This document shows positions 1 to 6,815 of a stretch of 7,561 nucleotides of DNA, piece after piece. The DNA comes from Flavobacteriaceae bacterium. GTDB taxonomy: Bacteria > Bacteroidota > Bacteroidia > Flavobacteriales > Flavobacteriaceae. The stretch is taken from contig JAURFJ010000063.1 of the NCBI GenBank assembly GCA_030834365.1, positions 1-7,561 of the forward strand. The letters are read 5' to 3'. Within the stretch, counting starts at the first letter, position 1. The number at the start of each line of letters is the position of its first letter. Position numbers and translations under genes: made by a program. Below the pieces are notes generated by a model. It saw only the letters and a list, made by a program, of their open reading frames with translations. It was not told where the DNA came from and made no database searches.

Positions 1-2575
1 AAAGGGCACTCTTATCGTATTTCAGGTCTTCATTGAAGCGCACGTTAATGTCGTAGTCATCGGTTCCGTCTTTGTAGATTCCGGCTTTTTCTCCGAATAA
101 AGACCTTCTGAGTTGCATAGCCACTTGGCCCACTGCCACGCCGAGATCTCCTGCCTTCTTACGATCTACATAGACCTCAAGTGCGGGCTTGTCTTTGTTT
201 ACATCAAGCTTAATGCCCTCCATTCCATCAATGCTCTTTTTGTTGATGAAATTCTGCATGCGCTTAGCTAAGGCCATAAGCTCGTCGTAATCTTCTCCCT
301 GAACCTCAATATTAACGGGGTACCCTGCTGAAGGGCCCACCGGATCTTTCTCTACCGAGATCACCACTCCCGGATACTTTTGAGCCAAGGTCTCTTGTAT
401 GCGCAAGCGCAGCTGCTCACTGTCTAAGCCTTTTCGGTCTTTGAACTCGCGCATTTGAATGACTAATTTGGCGCGATGCGGCATTTCTGAAGCCGATCCG
501 CCTTCGGTAAACGGATTCTCTGCCCCCTTTCCAACCTGAGCGATGGAGGTCTCTACCAAAGTATTTCTACCCCCGATCACATAACGCTCATCACTTAAGA
601 CCTGGGCCACTTCGCGCTCAATCTCAAGCGAAAGGTCATTGGTCTTATGAATAGCTGTTCCTTGCGGATACTCTACATAGACAACGACCTGCTTGGGTGT
701 ATTGTCTGGGAAAAATTCAATCTTGGTTCTTCCCATGCCGATAGAGGCCCCGAAGCCCATAAAAGCTAGAAGCAACAACACTATGGTTCCGGCGAAGAGG
801 TAGTACACATTTCGGCCGCGAAGCGCAGCTTTCAATTGCTTTTCATAGGCATTTTCAAGCCAAACCAAAACGGTATTCTGAAAGGAAACGGTAGACTTAA
901 AGATAAAAAGGCGATAGAGCCACATCAGCACAATAGTGACCACCATGAGGTTACCCAGGCCTCGAACCGGGCCCCCAACTATTGACATAAAGAGGCCAAG
1001 TACCCCAAAAACAATTGATATGTTTCTGAGCGTTTTAAACGAGATCTCTTTTTCGTCGACCACCATGAATTTAGAAACCAACATCGAATTCATGAATATG
1101 GCCACAAAGAGCGATGACCCCAGCACCACCGAAAGGGTAATCGGAAAGTAAATCATAAACTGACCCATCACACCTGGCCAAGTGCCCAGAGGCACAAATG
1201 CCGCCACGGTGGTGGCCGTAGATATGATAATGGGAACAGCAATCTCTCCAATTCCTTTTTTAGCCGCCTCTATGCGCGAGAGCTTTTCTTTATCCATTAA
1301 GCGGTAGACGTTCTCAACCACTACGACCCCATTGTCAACCAGCATACCAAGCCCCATGATTAGCCCAAATAAAATCATAGTGTTCAGGGTGTATCCAAGG
1401 GCATTGAGTATCATGAATGACATGAACATCGACATCGGAATGGCAAAGCCCACAAACAAGGCGTTTCTAAATCCTAAGAAGAACATGAGTACGATGACCA
1501 CCAGTATGATTCCGAATATGATGTTATTCACCAAATCGTCTACCTGATTGATCGTAGAGGCACTAGTGTCACTAGTAATGGTAACACTCAGGTCGGGCGG
1601 AAAAACCTCTTCGCGCGCCTCATCCACTATATCGTAAATGAGTTCAGCGGCCTCAACCGCGTTTAATCCAGCACGCTTTTTTACGTCGAGCATAACCACA
1701 GGAGTGAGTGATTCCCGTGCGTAGGTATTGCGCTCCTCTTCTTTGAATGAAACGGTTGCGATGTCTTTTAAGAAAATGGCCCCGTTCTCAGACTTCACTA
1801 CAAAATCTTCAAGGGCTTTGGGCGATTCGACTTCTCCTAAAATGCGAATGGTTCTGCGCTGACCACTAGCGACTAAACTTCCGGCTGACATGGTCATATT
1901 TCCGTTAGAAATGGCCCCCATCACATCGTTAAAGCTAACTTGAGAAGCCATCATTTTGTAGACGTCAAGCGCTACCTCGACCTCCATTTCTTGGGCACCT
2001 CTAATGTCAACTTCTTTGATCTGTGGTAGCTCTTCAATGCGATCTTCGAGATACTCGGCAAAGGCCTTTAGCTGAATAGTGGTATAGTCGCCTTTTAAGT
2101 TCACATTCATGATGGGTTGAGACTCGGAGATATTCAGGTCAAACACATTAGGCTCTACCTTGGCTCCGTTGAAGACTGGCCAATCTTCACTGGCTTTTTC
2201 AACGTCTACCTCATTTTGAATACGCACCTTTGCCTCTTGGATCGAGACGCTCTCTTCAAACTCAACCACGATCATTCCGTAGTCTTCAGACGAAGTCGAA
2301 GTGGTTTTGATTACCCCTGAAACGCTCTTGATCCGATCTTCTAGCGGATCAACAATAAGTCGCTCAATGTCTTCAGCCGTGTTTCCGGGATAAATGGTAC
2401 TGACAAAAATCTTCGTCTCAACCACCTCAGGAAATTCTTCTCTGGGCATGGCGAAGTACGATGTCAAACCCACCACAAAGAAAATAGCAATCATCACATA
2501 GATAACCGTAGGATTATCTATCGCCCATGAAGACCACGTAAATTCTTTATTACTATTCTTTTCTGCCTTTTTCAT
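1..2575 (-). CDS. RND-family efflux pump inner-membrane permease (AcrB/HAE1-like), 3' end cut by the window edge
   Basis: This is the proton-driven inner-membrane pump of a tripartite efflux system. It starts at ATG 2575 and stays open for 858 codons to the left edge; family members usually have about 1,050-1,150 residues, so the C-terminal quarter is missing. Residues about 22-42 form TM1, followed by the conserved PREEFPE segment (44-50) and a periplasmic porter domain. TM2-TM6 begin near residue 340. TM4 carries the motif GMLVDNGVVVVENVYR; D414 matches the proton-relay Asp407 of AcrB, while AcrB Asp408 is Asn415 here. Two extra hydrophobic stretches (about 518-557) lie between TM6 and TM7, where AcrB has only a linker helix. 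A second periplasmic domain begins near residue 600. The start lies 9 bases after the adaptor stop, so the gene is last of the visible operon. Substrate cannot be read from the sequence; drugs, bile-like detergents or lipids are all possible. The family call is firm. Confidence 0.95.
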   Translation of the reverse strand, partial: MKKAEKNSNKEFTWSSWAIDNPTVIYVMIAIFFVVGLTSYFAMPREEFPEVVETKIFVSTIYPGNTAEDIERLIVDPLEDRIKSVSGVIKTTSTSSEDYGMIVVEFEESVSIQEAKVRIQNEVDVEKASEDWPVFNGAKVEPNVFDLNISESQPIMNVNLKGDYTTIQLKAFAEYLEDRIEELPQIKEVDIRGAQEMEVEVALDVYKMMASQVSFNDVMGAISNGNMTMSAGSLVASGQRRTIRILGEVESPKALEDFVVKSENGAIFLKDIATVSFKEEERNTYARESLTPVVMLDVKKRAGLNAVEAAELIYDIVDEAREEVFPPDLSVTITSDTSASTINQVDDLVNNIIFGIILVVIVLMFFLGFRNALFVGFAIPMSMFMSFMILNALGYTLNTMILFGLIMGLGMLVDNGVVVVENVYRLMDKEKLSRIEAAKKGIGEIAVPIIISTATTVAAFVPLGTWPGVMGQFMIYFPITLSVVLGSSLFVAIFMNSMLVSKFMVVDEKEISFKTLRNISIVFGVLGLFMSIVGGPVRGLGNLMVVTIVLMWLYRLFIFKSTVSFQNTVLVWLENAYEKQLKAALRGRNVYYLFAGTIVLLLLAFMGFGASIGMGRTKIEFFPDNTPKQVVVYVEYPQGTAIHKTNDLSLEIEREVAQVLSDERYVIGGRNTLVETSIAQVGKGAENPFTEGGSASEMPHRAKLVIQMREFKDRKGLDSEQLRLRIQETLAQKYPGVVISVEKDPVGPSAGYPVNIEVQGEDYDELMALAKRMQNFINKKSIDGMEGIKLDVNKDKPALEVYVDRKKAGDLGVAVGQVAMQLRRSLFGEKAGIYKDGTDDYDINVRFNEDLKYDKSAL

Positions 2576-2584
2576 AGATAGGGC

Positions 2585-3757
2585 CTATTGATTGATGTAT
2601 TGAACCTGCTGACCATCGGTGACTTTTTTTGCCCCTTCGGTAATCAGTAATTCTCCAGGATTAATTCCGTCGGTAATTTCAATATGATCACCTTGTGTTT
2701 TTCCAGTTTGAACAATGCGACGCTCGGCAAAGTAGGTATCCCCTTCTTGGCGAAGCACAAAACAGTATTGTTGACCCTCTGCGTTTTCAGAGATGGTCGA
2801 CTGCAAGGCCATGATCGCTGCTTCTTTGGCGTAATCGTTGAGCTGAACGGTTGCAGTGAGATTAGGCTTAATCGCCCCGTCTTTATTGGGCAGCGCCACT
2901 TCTATTTTAAACGATCGATTTGACGAATTGATCACATTTGAGCGTTCAGAAACCTTTGCTTCTACTTTTTTGGCTAAAGCGTCGAGATATACAAGGGCCT
3001 TAGTACCTTTTTTCACCGTAGCCACATGACTTTCAGGTACATCAACCTCTACATATACCTCATCGAGATTGACAATTCGGAATAATTCTGCGCCTGGACC
3101 AGGAGAAACGAAAACACCGGGTTCTTTAAATACCTGATCTACCAAACCGTCAAAGGGTGCTCGAACAACAGACTTGTTGTATTGCATCTCTAGTGCAGAC
3201 ACTGCACCTTGGGCTGACTCGAAGTTGGTTTTAGCCTGTAAGTATTGTATCTCAGACCCGATCTCTAGTTTCCAAAGCCGCTCTTGCCGCTCAAAAACAG
3301 TTTTAGCTAATGCTAACTGACTCTTAGCTTGCTCAAATTGCGCAGCAAGACCACCGTCGTCTAGCACAGCAAGTAAATCGTTCTTTTTGACCTGTTGACC
3401 CTTTCTGACCGAAATCGATTTTAGAATACCGGGCATCTCCGGGTAAACCAGCACGTTTTGGAGGGTTTTAACCGTTCCCTGAAGCGAAACAAAATGCTCA
3501 AAAAGAGTAGATTGAGCCTGAACAGCTGCCACCAAGGGTAAAGAGTTATTGGTATTCATTTTGGCCAATGCCTGATCAAGTTGATCAATCGTGTCATCTA
3601 TGGCATTACGCTCTTGAGCCAAAGCTGCACGCTTCTCTCGAATAGCCTGTTCATCACTAGATTGTATCAACTGTTGAATAGAAGATTCTTCAGCATTTTG
3701 ACAACTGACCAATAGGGCCAGTGATAGAAGCGAAAGGGTATTAAAAATTGTTTTCAT
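2585..3757 (-). CDS. RND efflux periplasmic adaptor subunit (membrane fusion protein, HlyD/AcrA type), lipoprotein
   Basis: This adaptor bridges the RND pump and the outer-membrane channel in the periplasm. I choose ATG 3757 (390 residues) because it begins a clear lipoprotein signal: MK, a hydrophobic core, then lipobox LVSC with Cys19 as the lipidated residue. A longer reading from ATG 3799 adds 14 polar residues before the signal and overlaps the upstream gene, so it is less likely. Next come a charged, probably coiled-coil stretch (about 36-68), the first half of the biotinyl-lipoyl domain (about 100-135, with VYPEMPGILKSISVRKGQQV), an alpha-helical hairpin (about 136-195), the second lipoyl half (197-230, with VVRAPFDGLVDQV), a beta-barrel domain (about 232-308) and a membrane-proximal domain to the end. 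The gene lies 28 bases after the channel gene and 9 bases before the pump gene. The N-terminal coiled coil is absent from AcrA but, as I recall, common in Bacteroidota adaptors. Confidence 0.94.
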   Translation of the reverse strand: MKTIFNTLSLLSLALLVSCQNAEESSIQQLIQSSDEQAIREKRAALAQERNAIDDTIDQLDQALAKMNTNNSLPLVAAVQAQSTLFEHFVSLQGTVKTLQNVLVYPEMPGILKSISVRKGQQVKKNDLLAVLDDGGLAAQFEQAKSQLALAKTVFERQERLWKLEIGSEIQYLQAKTNFESAQGAVSALEMQYNKSVVRAPFDGLVDQVFKEPGVFVSPGPGAELFRIVNLDEVYVEVDVPESHVATVKKGTKALVYLDALAKKVEAKVSERSNVINSSNRSFKIEVALPNKDGAIKPNLTATVQLNDYAKEAAIMALQSTISENAEGQQYCFVLRQEGDTYFAERRIVQTGKTQGDHIEITDGINPGELLITEGAKKVTDGQQVQYINQ

Positions 3758-3785
3758 GGAGTTGGTTCGTTCAGAAATCGATGAT

Positions 3786-5126
3786 TTATAGAGATTCATT
3801 TAAAAAATTAGCTAATTGAGTATGCGCGTTGATCACACGTACCATAGAAGAGAGGTATTCTTGCTGGCTTTGGTATAACTGCAGCTGGGCCTGACGCAAA
3901 TCAAAACTACTAGCAATACCCTCCTTGAATTTGAGTTCATTCTTATCGGCAATACGCTGTGCTAGGTCTAAATTGTCTTTCGAACTCAAAAACTGATCTT
4001 TTGACAGGGCAAAGGCACTACTCAGGTTTTCAAACTGCACCGAAAGCATGCGCTCAGTGTCTTTCTTCGTGTTTTGTGCCTTAATATCCGCGATTTTGGC
4101 CCTTTGGGTGTTGGCCGACCGAAGTAGCGAACTAAAAATAGGTACCTGAAGATTAACCCCTAATATGGCAGTATTGAAATATTCTTTTCCAGTTTCAAAA
4201 AAATCAAATCGCTCACCAAAGGCATTAGCCCCTAGGTTTAATGAGGCGCTCAACGTAGGCAAAGCGCGGCTCTTGGCCAACTTCAACTCCAATGCAGTCT
4301 GCTGAGTGAGGTTTTGCACCATTCTATAATCGACGTTCTGTTCAAACTCAAAGGTCTCTGCGAGCGGACTAACCATCTCAATACCCACCAGGGCTTCAAG
4401 AGAATCGATAAGATCAAGAGGTGCATCGATTTCACGGCCTAATAGCGCGTTGAGCATGTACAAACTAATTCGCGCCATTCGGTAGGCGTTTTTCTCGTTA
4501 CTCTTCAGGGTTGTGTAGGTGATCTGCAACTGATCTACCGTCTCTTGCTCCCCTAACCCGTTATCAAAAAGGGCCTTGGCCTCAAAGAGATTGCGCTCAA
4601 TTTGGGCCACATTCTTAGAGAGCAGGTCTGCACTCTTCTCGGCCATAAGGGCATTGGCATAGGCCTCTACCACCGCTGCTCTAACTTCAAGAGATGTTTT
4701 AGCGTAGGCGTTTTCAGAATAGGCTACAAAGGTTTTTATGGCCTGAACACCAACTATATACGAACCGTCGAAAATGAGCTGATTCCATGACAATCCGGCG
4801 CTCAGGGTTTGGGGCTGACCAAAAACCACCTCTTCAAAAGTGCCTGGCTCTCCGCCGAAGAACTGGGCCGGAATTTGAGCAACAGGCTGCTCTAATTGGT
4901 TTTGGTAATTTGCCGAACCTGAAATTTGAGGTAAACCTGTTGCTATGGTCGCCCATTTTTGTGCCTGCGCATCTCGAATGTCTTGTGCGGCAATTTTCAT
5001 TTTACTGTTGTACGTAAGGGCAAAATCAACCGCCTGCTCTAGGGTGAGCTTAAGAGTTGTCTCTTGAGCAGACGCCGGGCTTAAGCCTAAAACGACAAGA
5101 GTCGCAAAGAGAAATAGGTACTTCAT
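3786..5126 (-). CDS. TolC-family outer-membrane efflux channel
   Basis: This is the outer-membrane exit duct of the efflux system (446 residues, normal for the OEP/TolC family). Residues 1-20 form a Sec signal peptide with a hydrophobic core and an ASA cleavage site before Gln21. The mature protein shows the two-fold internal repeat of the family. Each half has long amphipathic, Ala/Gln/Leu-rich helices and a strand region: about 70-125 in the first half (with SAGLSWNQLIFDGSYIVG) and about 290-340 in the second (with PTLSASLNLGANAFG and LGVNLQVPIFSS). A conserved-looking C-terminal helix contains FDLRQAQLQLYQSQQEYLSS. The start ATG overlaps the repressor's TGA as ATGA, so translation is probably coupled to that of the regulator. 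The adaptor follows 28 bases downstream. The family assignment is firm; the exported substrate is unknown. Confidence 0.95.
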   Translation of the reverse strand: MKYLFLFATLVVLGLSPASAQETTLKLTLEQAVDFALTYNSKMKIAAQDIRDAQAQKWATIATGLPQISGSANYQNQLEQPVAQIPAQFFGGEPGTFEEVVFGQPQTLSAGLSWNQLIFDGSYIVGVQAIKTFVAYSENAYAKTSLEVRAAVVEAYANALMAEKSADLLSKNVAQIERNLFEAKALFDNGLGEQETVDQLQITYTTLKSNEKNAYRMARISLYMLNALLGREIDAPLDLIDSLEALVGIEMVSPLAETFEFEQNVDYRMVQNLTQQTALELKLAKSRALPTLSASLNLGANAFGERFDFFETGKEYFNTAILGVNLQVPIFSSLLRSANTQRAKIADIKAQNTKKDTERMLSVQFENLSSAFALSKDQFLSSKDNLDLAQRIADKNELKFKEGIASSFDLRQAQLQLYQSQQEYLSSMVRVINAHTQLANFLNESL

Positions 5127-5731
5127 GAAATAGGGTGTTCGTTTAAATAGTTTTCTAAAAAGGCTGCCCCTGTTGGAGTGGCAATACCTCTAATGTGGTA
5201 TTTCAAATGTTCTAAAATAGTGGCGCTCGGATCGAATAACTTCTCCGGAAACAGGTCGTGATCTCTCAATGTGAAATAGGTAAAAAAGTGCAGTCGGTAA
5301 ACGAGCTCTGGGTTTAAATCGCTGCGGTATACCCCTTGTTTAACTCCACGTTCTAGGTTACGCATGAGAAAATCTCTCATGATCATGAGCTGTCGGTCTT
5401 TGAGCTTTTTAAAGAGGCGCGGAAAATACTTTTGCAGCTGGTACTGAGGGGCACTCTTTTCGTTATTCAAAAATCGCTTGACAATAGAGCGCACCTGAAA
5501 GAGCTCGTCAACGGGGTGTCTGTTTTCTGATCCCAGATCTTTAATGGCATTGTCAATGGTCTCACACAAGTGCAGTGTACAGTCTTCGACTAGCGCAGAT
5601 TTATTGCTGTAAATCGTGTAAATCGTCTTCTTAGAAATGGCTAGTTCTTGAGCTAGGTCATCCATAGTAACGCTCTTAAACCCAAGATCTAAAAACATCT
5701 GGGTAGCCTTTTGAAGAATTTCGTTTTTCAC
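5123..5731 (-). CDS. TetR/AcrR-family transcriptional repressor of the efflux operon
   Basis: This is a one-component regulator that probably represses its own operon and releases it on binding a ligand. Counted from GTG 5731 it has 202 residues, typical for the family. The N-terminal DNA-binding domain is clear: helix 1 (KNEILQKATQMFLDLGFKSV), then a helix-turn-helix at about 22-41 (MDDLAQELAISKKTIYTIYS) and the usual NKSALV junction. The rest is an all-helical ligand and dimerisation domain without recognisable ligand residues. The frame is open back to TTG 5749, but a start there would add MYICSA and lie upstream of the TATATTTG -7 element (5739-5746), so it would not be in the mRNA. The GTG aligns with the usual TetR N terminus. 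The gene is first in the operon and overlaps the channel gene by 4 bases. A perfect inverted repeat just upstream is the likely operator. The ligand is unknown. Confidence 0.93.
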   Translation of the reverse strand: MKNEILQKATQMFLDLGFKSVTMDDLAQELAISKKTIYTIYSNKSALVEDCTLHLCETIDNAIKDLGSENRHPVDELFQVRSIVKRFLNNEKSAPQYQLQKYFPRLFKKLKDRQLMIMRDFLMRNLERGVKQGVYRSDLNPELVYRLHFFTYFTLRDHDLFPEKLFDPSATILEHLKYHIRGIATPTGAAFLENYLNEHPIS

Positions 5732-5738
5732 AGCGCTG

Positions 5739-5746
5739 CAAATATA
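5739..5746 (-). promoter_or_regulatory. Putative -7 promoter element of the repressor-efflux operon (TATATTTG)
   Basis: The minus strand reads TATATTTG followed by CAGCGC, an exact match to the Bacteroidota sigma-70 (SigA) -7 consensus TAnnTTTG. No clean TTG -33 element is visible; the nearest candidate is TTTTTTAG ending at 5768, 21 bases upstream, inside the inverted repeat region. A start of transcription about 5 bases downstream would fall near 5734, only a few bases before GTG 5731. This is inferred from the motif alone. Confidence 0.6.
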
Positions 5747-5753
5747 CAACCTC

Positions 5754-5781
5754 GGAAACTTTAAAAACTAAAAAAGTTTCC
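5754..5781. promoter_or_regulatory. Putative TetR operator: perfect 9-bp inverted repeat GGAAACTTT-N10-AAAGTTTCC
   Basis: The left arm (5754-5762) and right arm (5773-5781) are perfect reverse complements separated by 10 bases. A smaller nested palindrome, AAACT-N5-AGTTT, occupies 5765-5779, so the AAACT half-site occurs three times: 5756, 5765 and, inverted, 5775. TetR-family dimers bind such palindromes next to their own gene. The repeat covers the region where the -33 element and spacer of the leftward promoter should lie, so binding would block RNA polymerase on the efflux operon. It ends 35 bases before the -7 element of the rightward promoter, so an effect on the synthase gene is possible but less certain. 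The alternating A/T-rich spacer does not resemble a terminator in context. Confidence 0.75.
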
Positions 5782-5816
5782 TTAGTTAATGAAAATTTAA
5801 CCTGAGCCGTTTTACC

Positions 5817-5824
5817 TATTTTTG
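5817..5824 (+). promoter_or_regulatory. Putative -7 promoter element of the polyprenyl synthase gene (TATTTTTG)
   Basis: TATTTTTG matches the Bacteroidota -7 consensus TAnnTTTG exactly. It lies 13 bases before ATG 5838, so the leader would be only about 8 bases. No convincing TTG -33 element is seen 17-23 bases upstream; that stretch is A/T-rich (gaaaatttaa at 5791-5800). The position in the divergent gap supports the call, but it rests on one motif. Confidence 0.55.
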
Positions 5825-5837
5825 GACAAATCGCAAC

Positions 5838-6815
5838 ATGGACTGTTTTGCTCCCTATCAGACCGCTTTTGAGCAGTCTTTAAAGACCTACAATTTGCCC
5901 TCAGAGCCCAAGGGGCTTTACGACCCGATTGCCTATATTCTGGCGTTGGGCGGAAAACGACTACGACCTTGCCTAGTACTTGCCGCCTGCGAGGCCTGTA
6001 AAGATTCGTACGCTGAGGCGCAACAGGCAGCCCTTGCCGTAGAGCTCTTTCACAACTTTACATTGATTCACGACGACATCATGGACGAAGCTCCGCTGAG
6101 AAGGGGAAAAGCAACGGTGCACTCTAAGTGGAATTTGAATACCGGCATCTTATCGGGAGATGCCATGCTCATACTCGCCTATCAGCAATTCGCTTACTAT
6201 AACCATGGCCTGCAGGCCGAGCTCATGGCCTTATTCAGCAAAACCGCATTAGAGGTTTGCGAAGGGCAAGAATACGATGTCGCCTTTGAGCAGTTAGCTG
6301 CTGTTAGTGAGGGCGCATACCTCAAAATGATACAGTTTAAAACGGCTGTTCTAGTGGCGGCAGCCCTTAAGATGGGTGCCCTCATTGGATCGGCTGATAC
6401 TGAGAGCGCCGAGCTGTTCTACGACTTTGGGTTAGCCCTGGGTACCGCCTTTCAAATTCAAGACGACTACCTCGATGCGTTTGGTGATCCTGAGACCTTC
6501 GGAAAGCAAGTGGGCGGAGACATTCTCGAAAACAAGAAAACCTATTTAGTAATCAAACTTCAAGAATTAGGCTCAATCGAGCAGCGCAAAACCCTCGATC
6601 ACTGGTTTGGCACAAACGCTGATACCTCATCAGAAGAAAAAGTGACTGAGGTTAAGCGATTATTCACCGAAAGTGGCGCTGCAGAAGCCACTAGAAAGGC
6701 AGTACATGCCTATACTAAAGAAAGCCAACACATATTGAGTTCACTTGAGAAAAGAGGTATAATAACCAACACCCTTGCCGCATTTAGCGAGGCGCTGTTA
6801 CTTAGAAACCTTTAA
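5838..6815 (+). CDS. crtE: trans-polyprenyl diphosphate synthase, predicted geranylgeranyl diphosphate (GGPP) synthase
   Basis: This cytosolic enzyme joins isopentenyl diphosphate units to allylic primers in head-to-tail fashion. All family motifs are intact in its 325 residues: GGKRLRP (38-44), first Asp-rich motif DDIMD (79-83) followed by RRG (88-90), GQEYD (143-147), KT (168-169), second Asp-rich motif DDYLD (209-213), GGDI (226-229) and NKKTYL (232-237). Chain length can be guessed: the first motif lacks the two-residue insertion of bacterial farnesyl synthases, and Phe74 sits five residues before it with the small Thr75 at -4, the pattern of archaeal-type GGPP synthases. The neighbouring lycopene cyclase fits C20 output for carotenoids. 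FPP/GGPP dual function, or a quinone-chain role, cannot be excluded. ATG 5838 gives the normal N terminus. The gene is divergent from the efflux operon, and its last 14 bases overlap the 3' end of the facing cyclase gene. Confidence 0.9.
   Translation: MDCFAPYQTAFEQSLKTYNLPSEPKGLYDPIAYILALGGKRLRPCLVLAACEACKDSYAEAQQAALAVELFHNFTLIHDDIMDEAPLRRGKATVHSKWNLNTGILSGDAMLILAYQQFAYYNHGLQAELMALFSKTALEVCEGQEYDVAFEQLAAVSEGAYLKMIQFKTAVLVAAALKMGALIGSADTESAELFYDFGLALGTAFQIQDDYLDAFGDPETFGKQVGGDILENKKTYLVIKLQELGSIEQRKTLDHWFGTNADTSSEEKVTEVKRLFTESGAAEATRKAVHAYTKESQHILSSLEKRGIITNTLAAFSEALLLRNL

Noticed and set aside
936..1547. Two 71-codon plus-strand open frames opposite the RND pump gene
   Set aside because: Their composition is the antisense of transmembrane codons, they show no domain or promoter, and the pump frame on the other strand is unbroken and conserved.
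3758..3799. Longer adaptor reading from ATG 3799
   Set aside because: It would put 14 polar residues ahead of a complete lipoprotein signal peptide and overlap the channel gene; ATG 3757 fits better.
5731..5749. Start of the repressor at TTG 5749
   Set aside because: It is a weak start codon, adds residues not typical of TetR proteins, and lies upstream of a good -7 element.
5754..5781. Reading the inverted repeat as a transcription terminator
   Set aside because: It lies between two divergent gene starts, so no transcript would need to end there, and the arms are A/T-rich with a long spacer and no following T tract in either direction.
5785..5801. Small inverted repeat GTTAA-N7-TTAAC near the synthase promoter
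   Set aside because: The arms are only 5 bases in A/T-rich DNA, which is expected by chance; it may just be part of an A/T-rich upstream promoter region.
6197..6385. 62-codon minus-strand open frame inside the GGPP synthase gene
   Set aside because: It overlaps the conserved core of the synthase in antisense and has no recognisable features.
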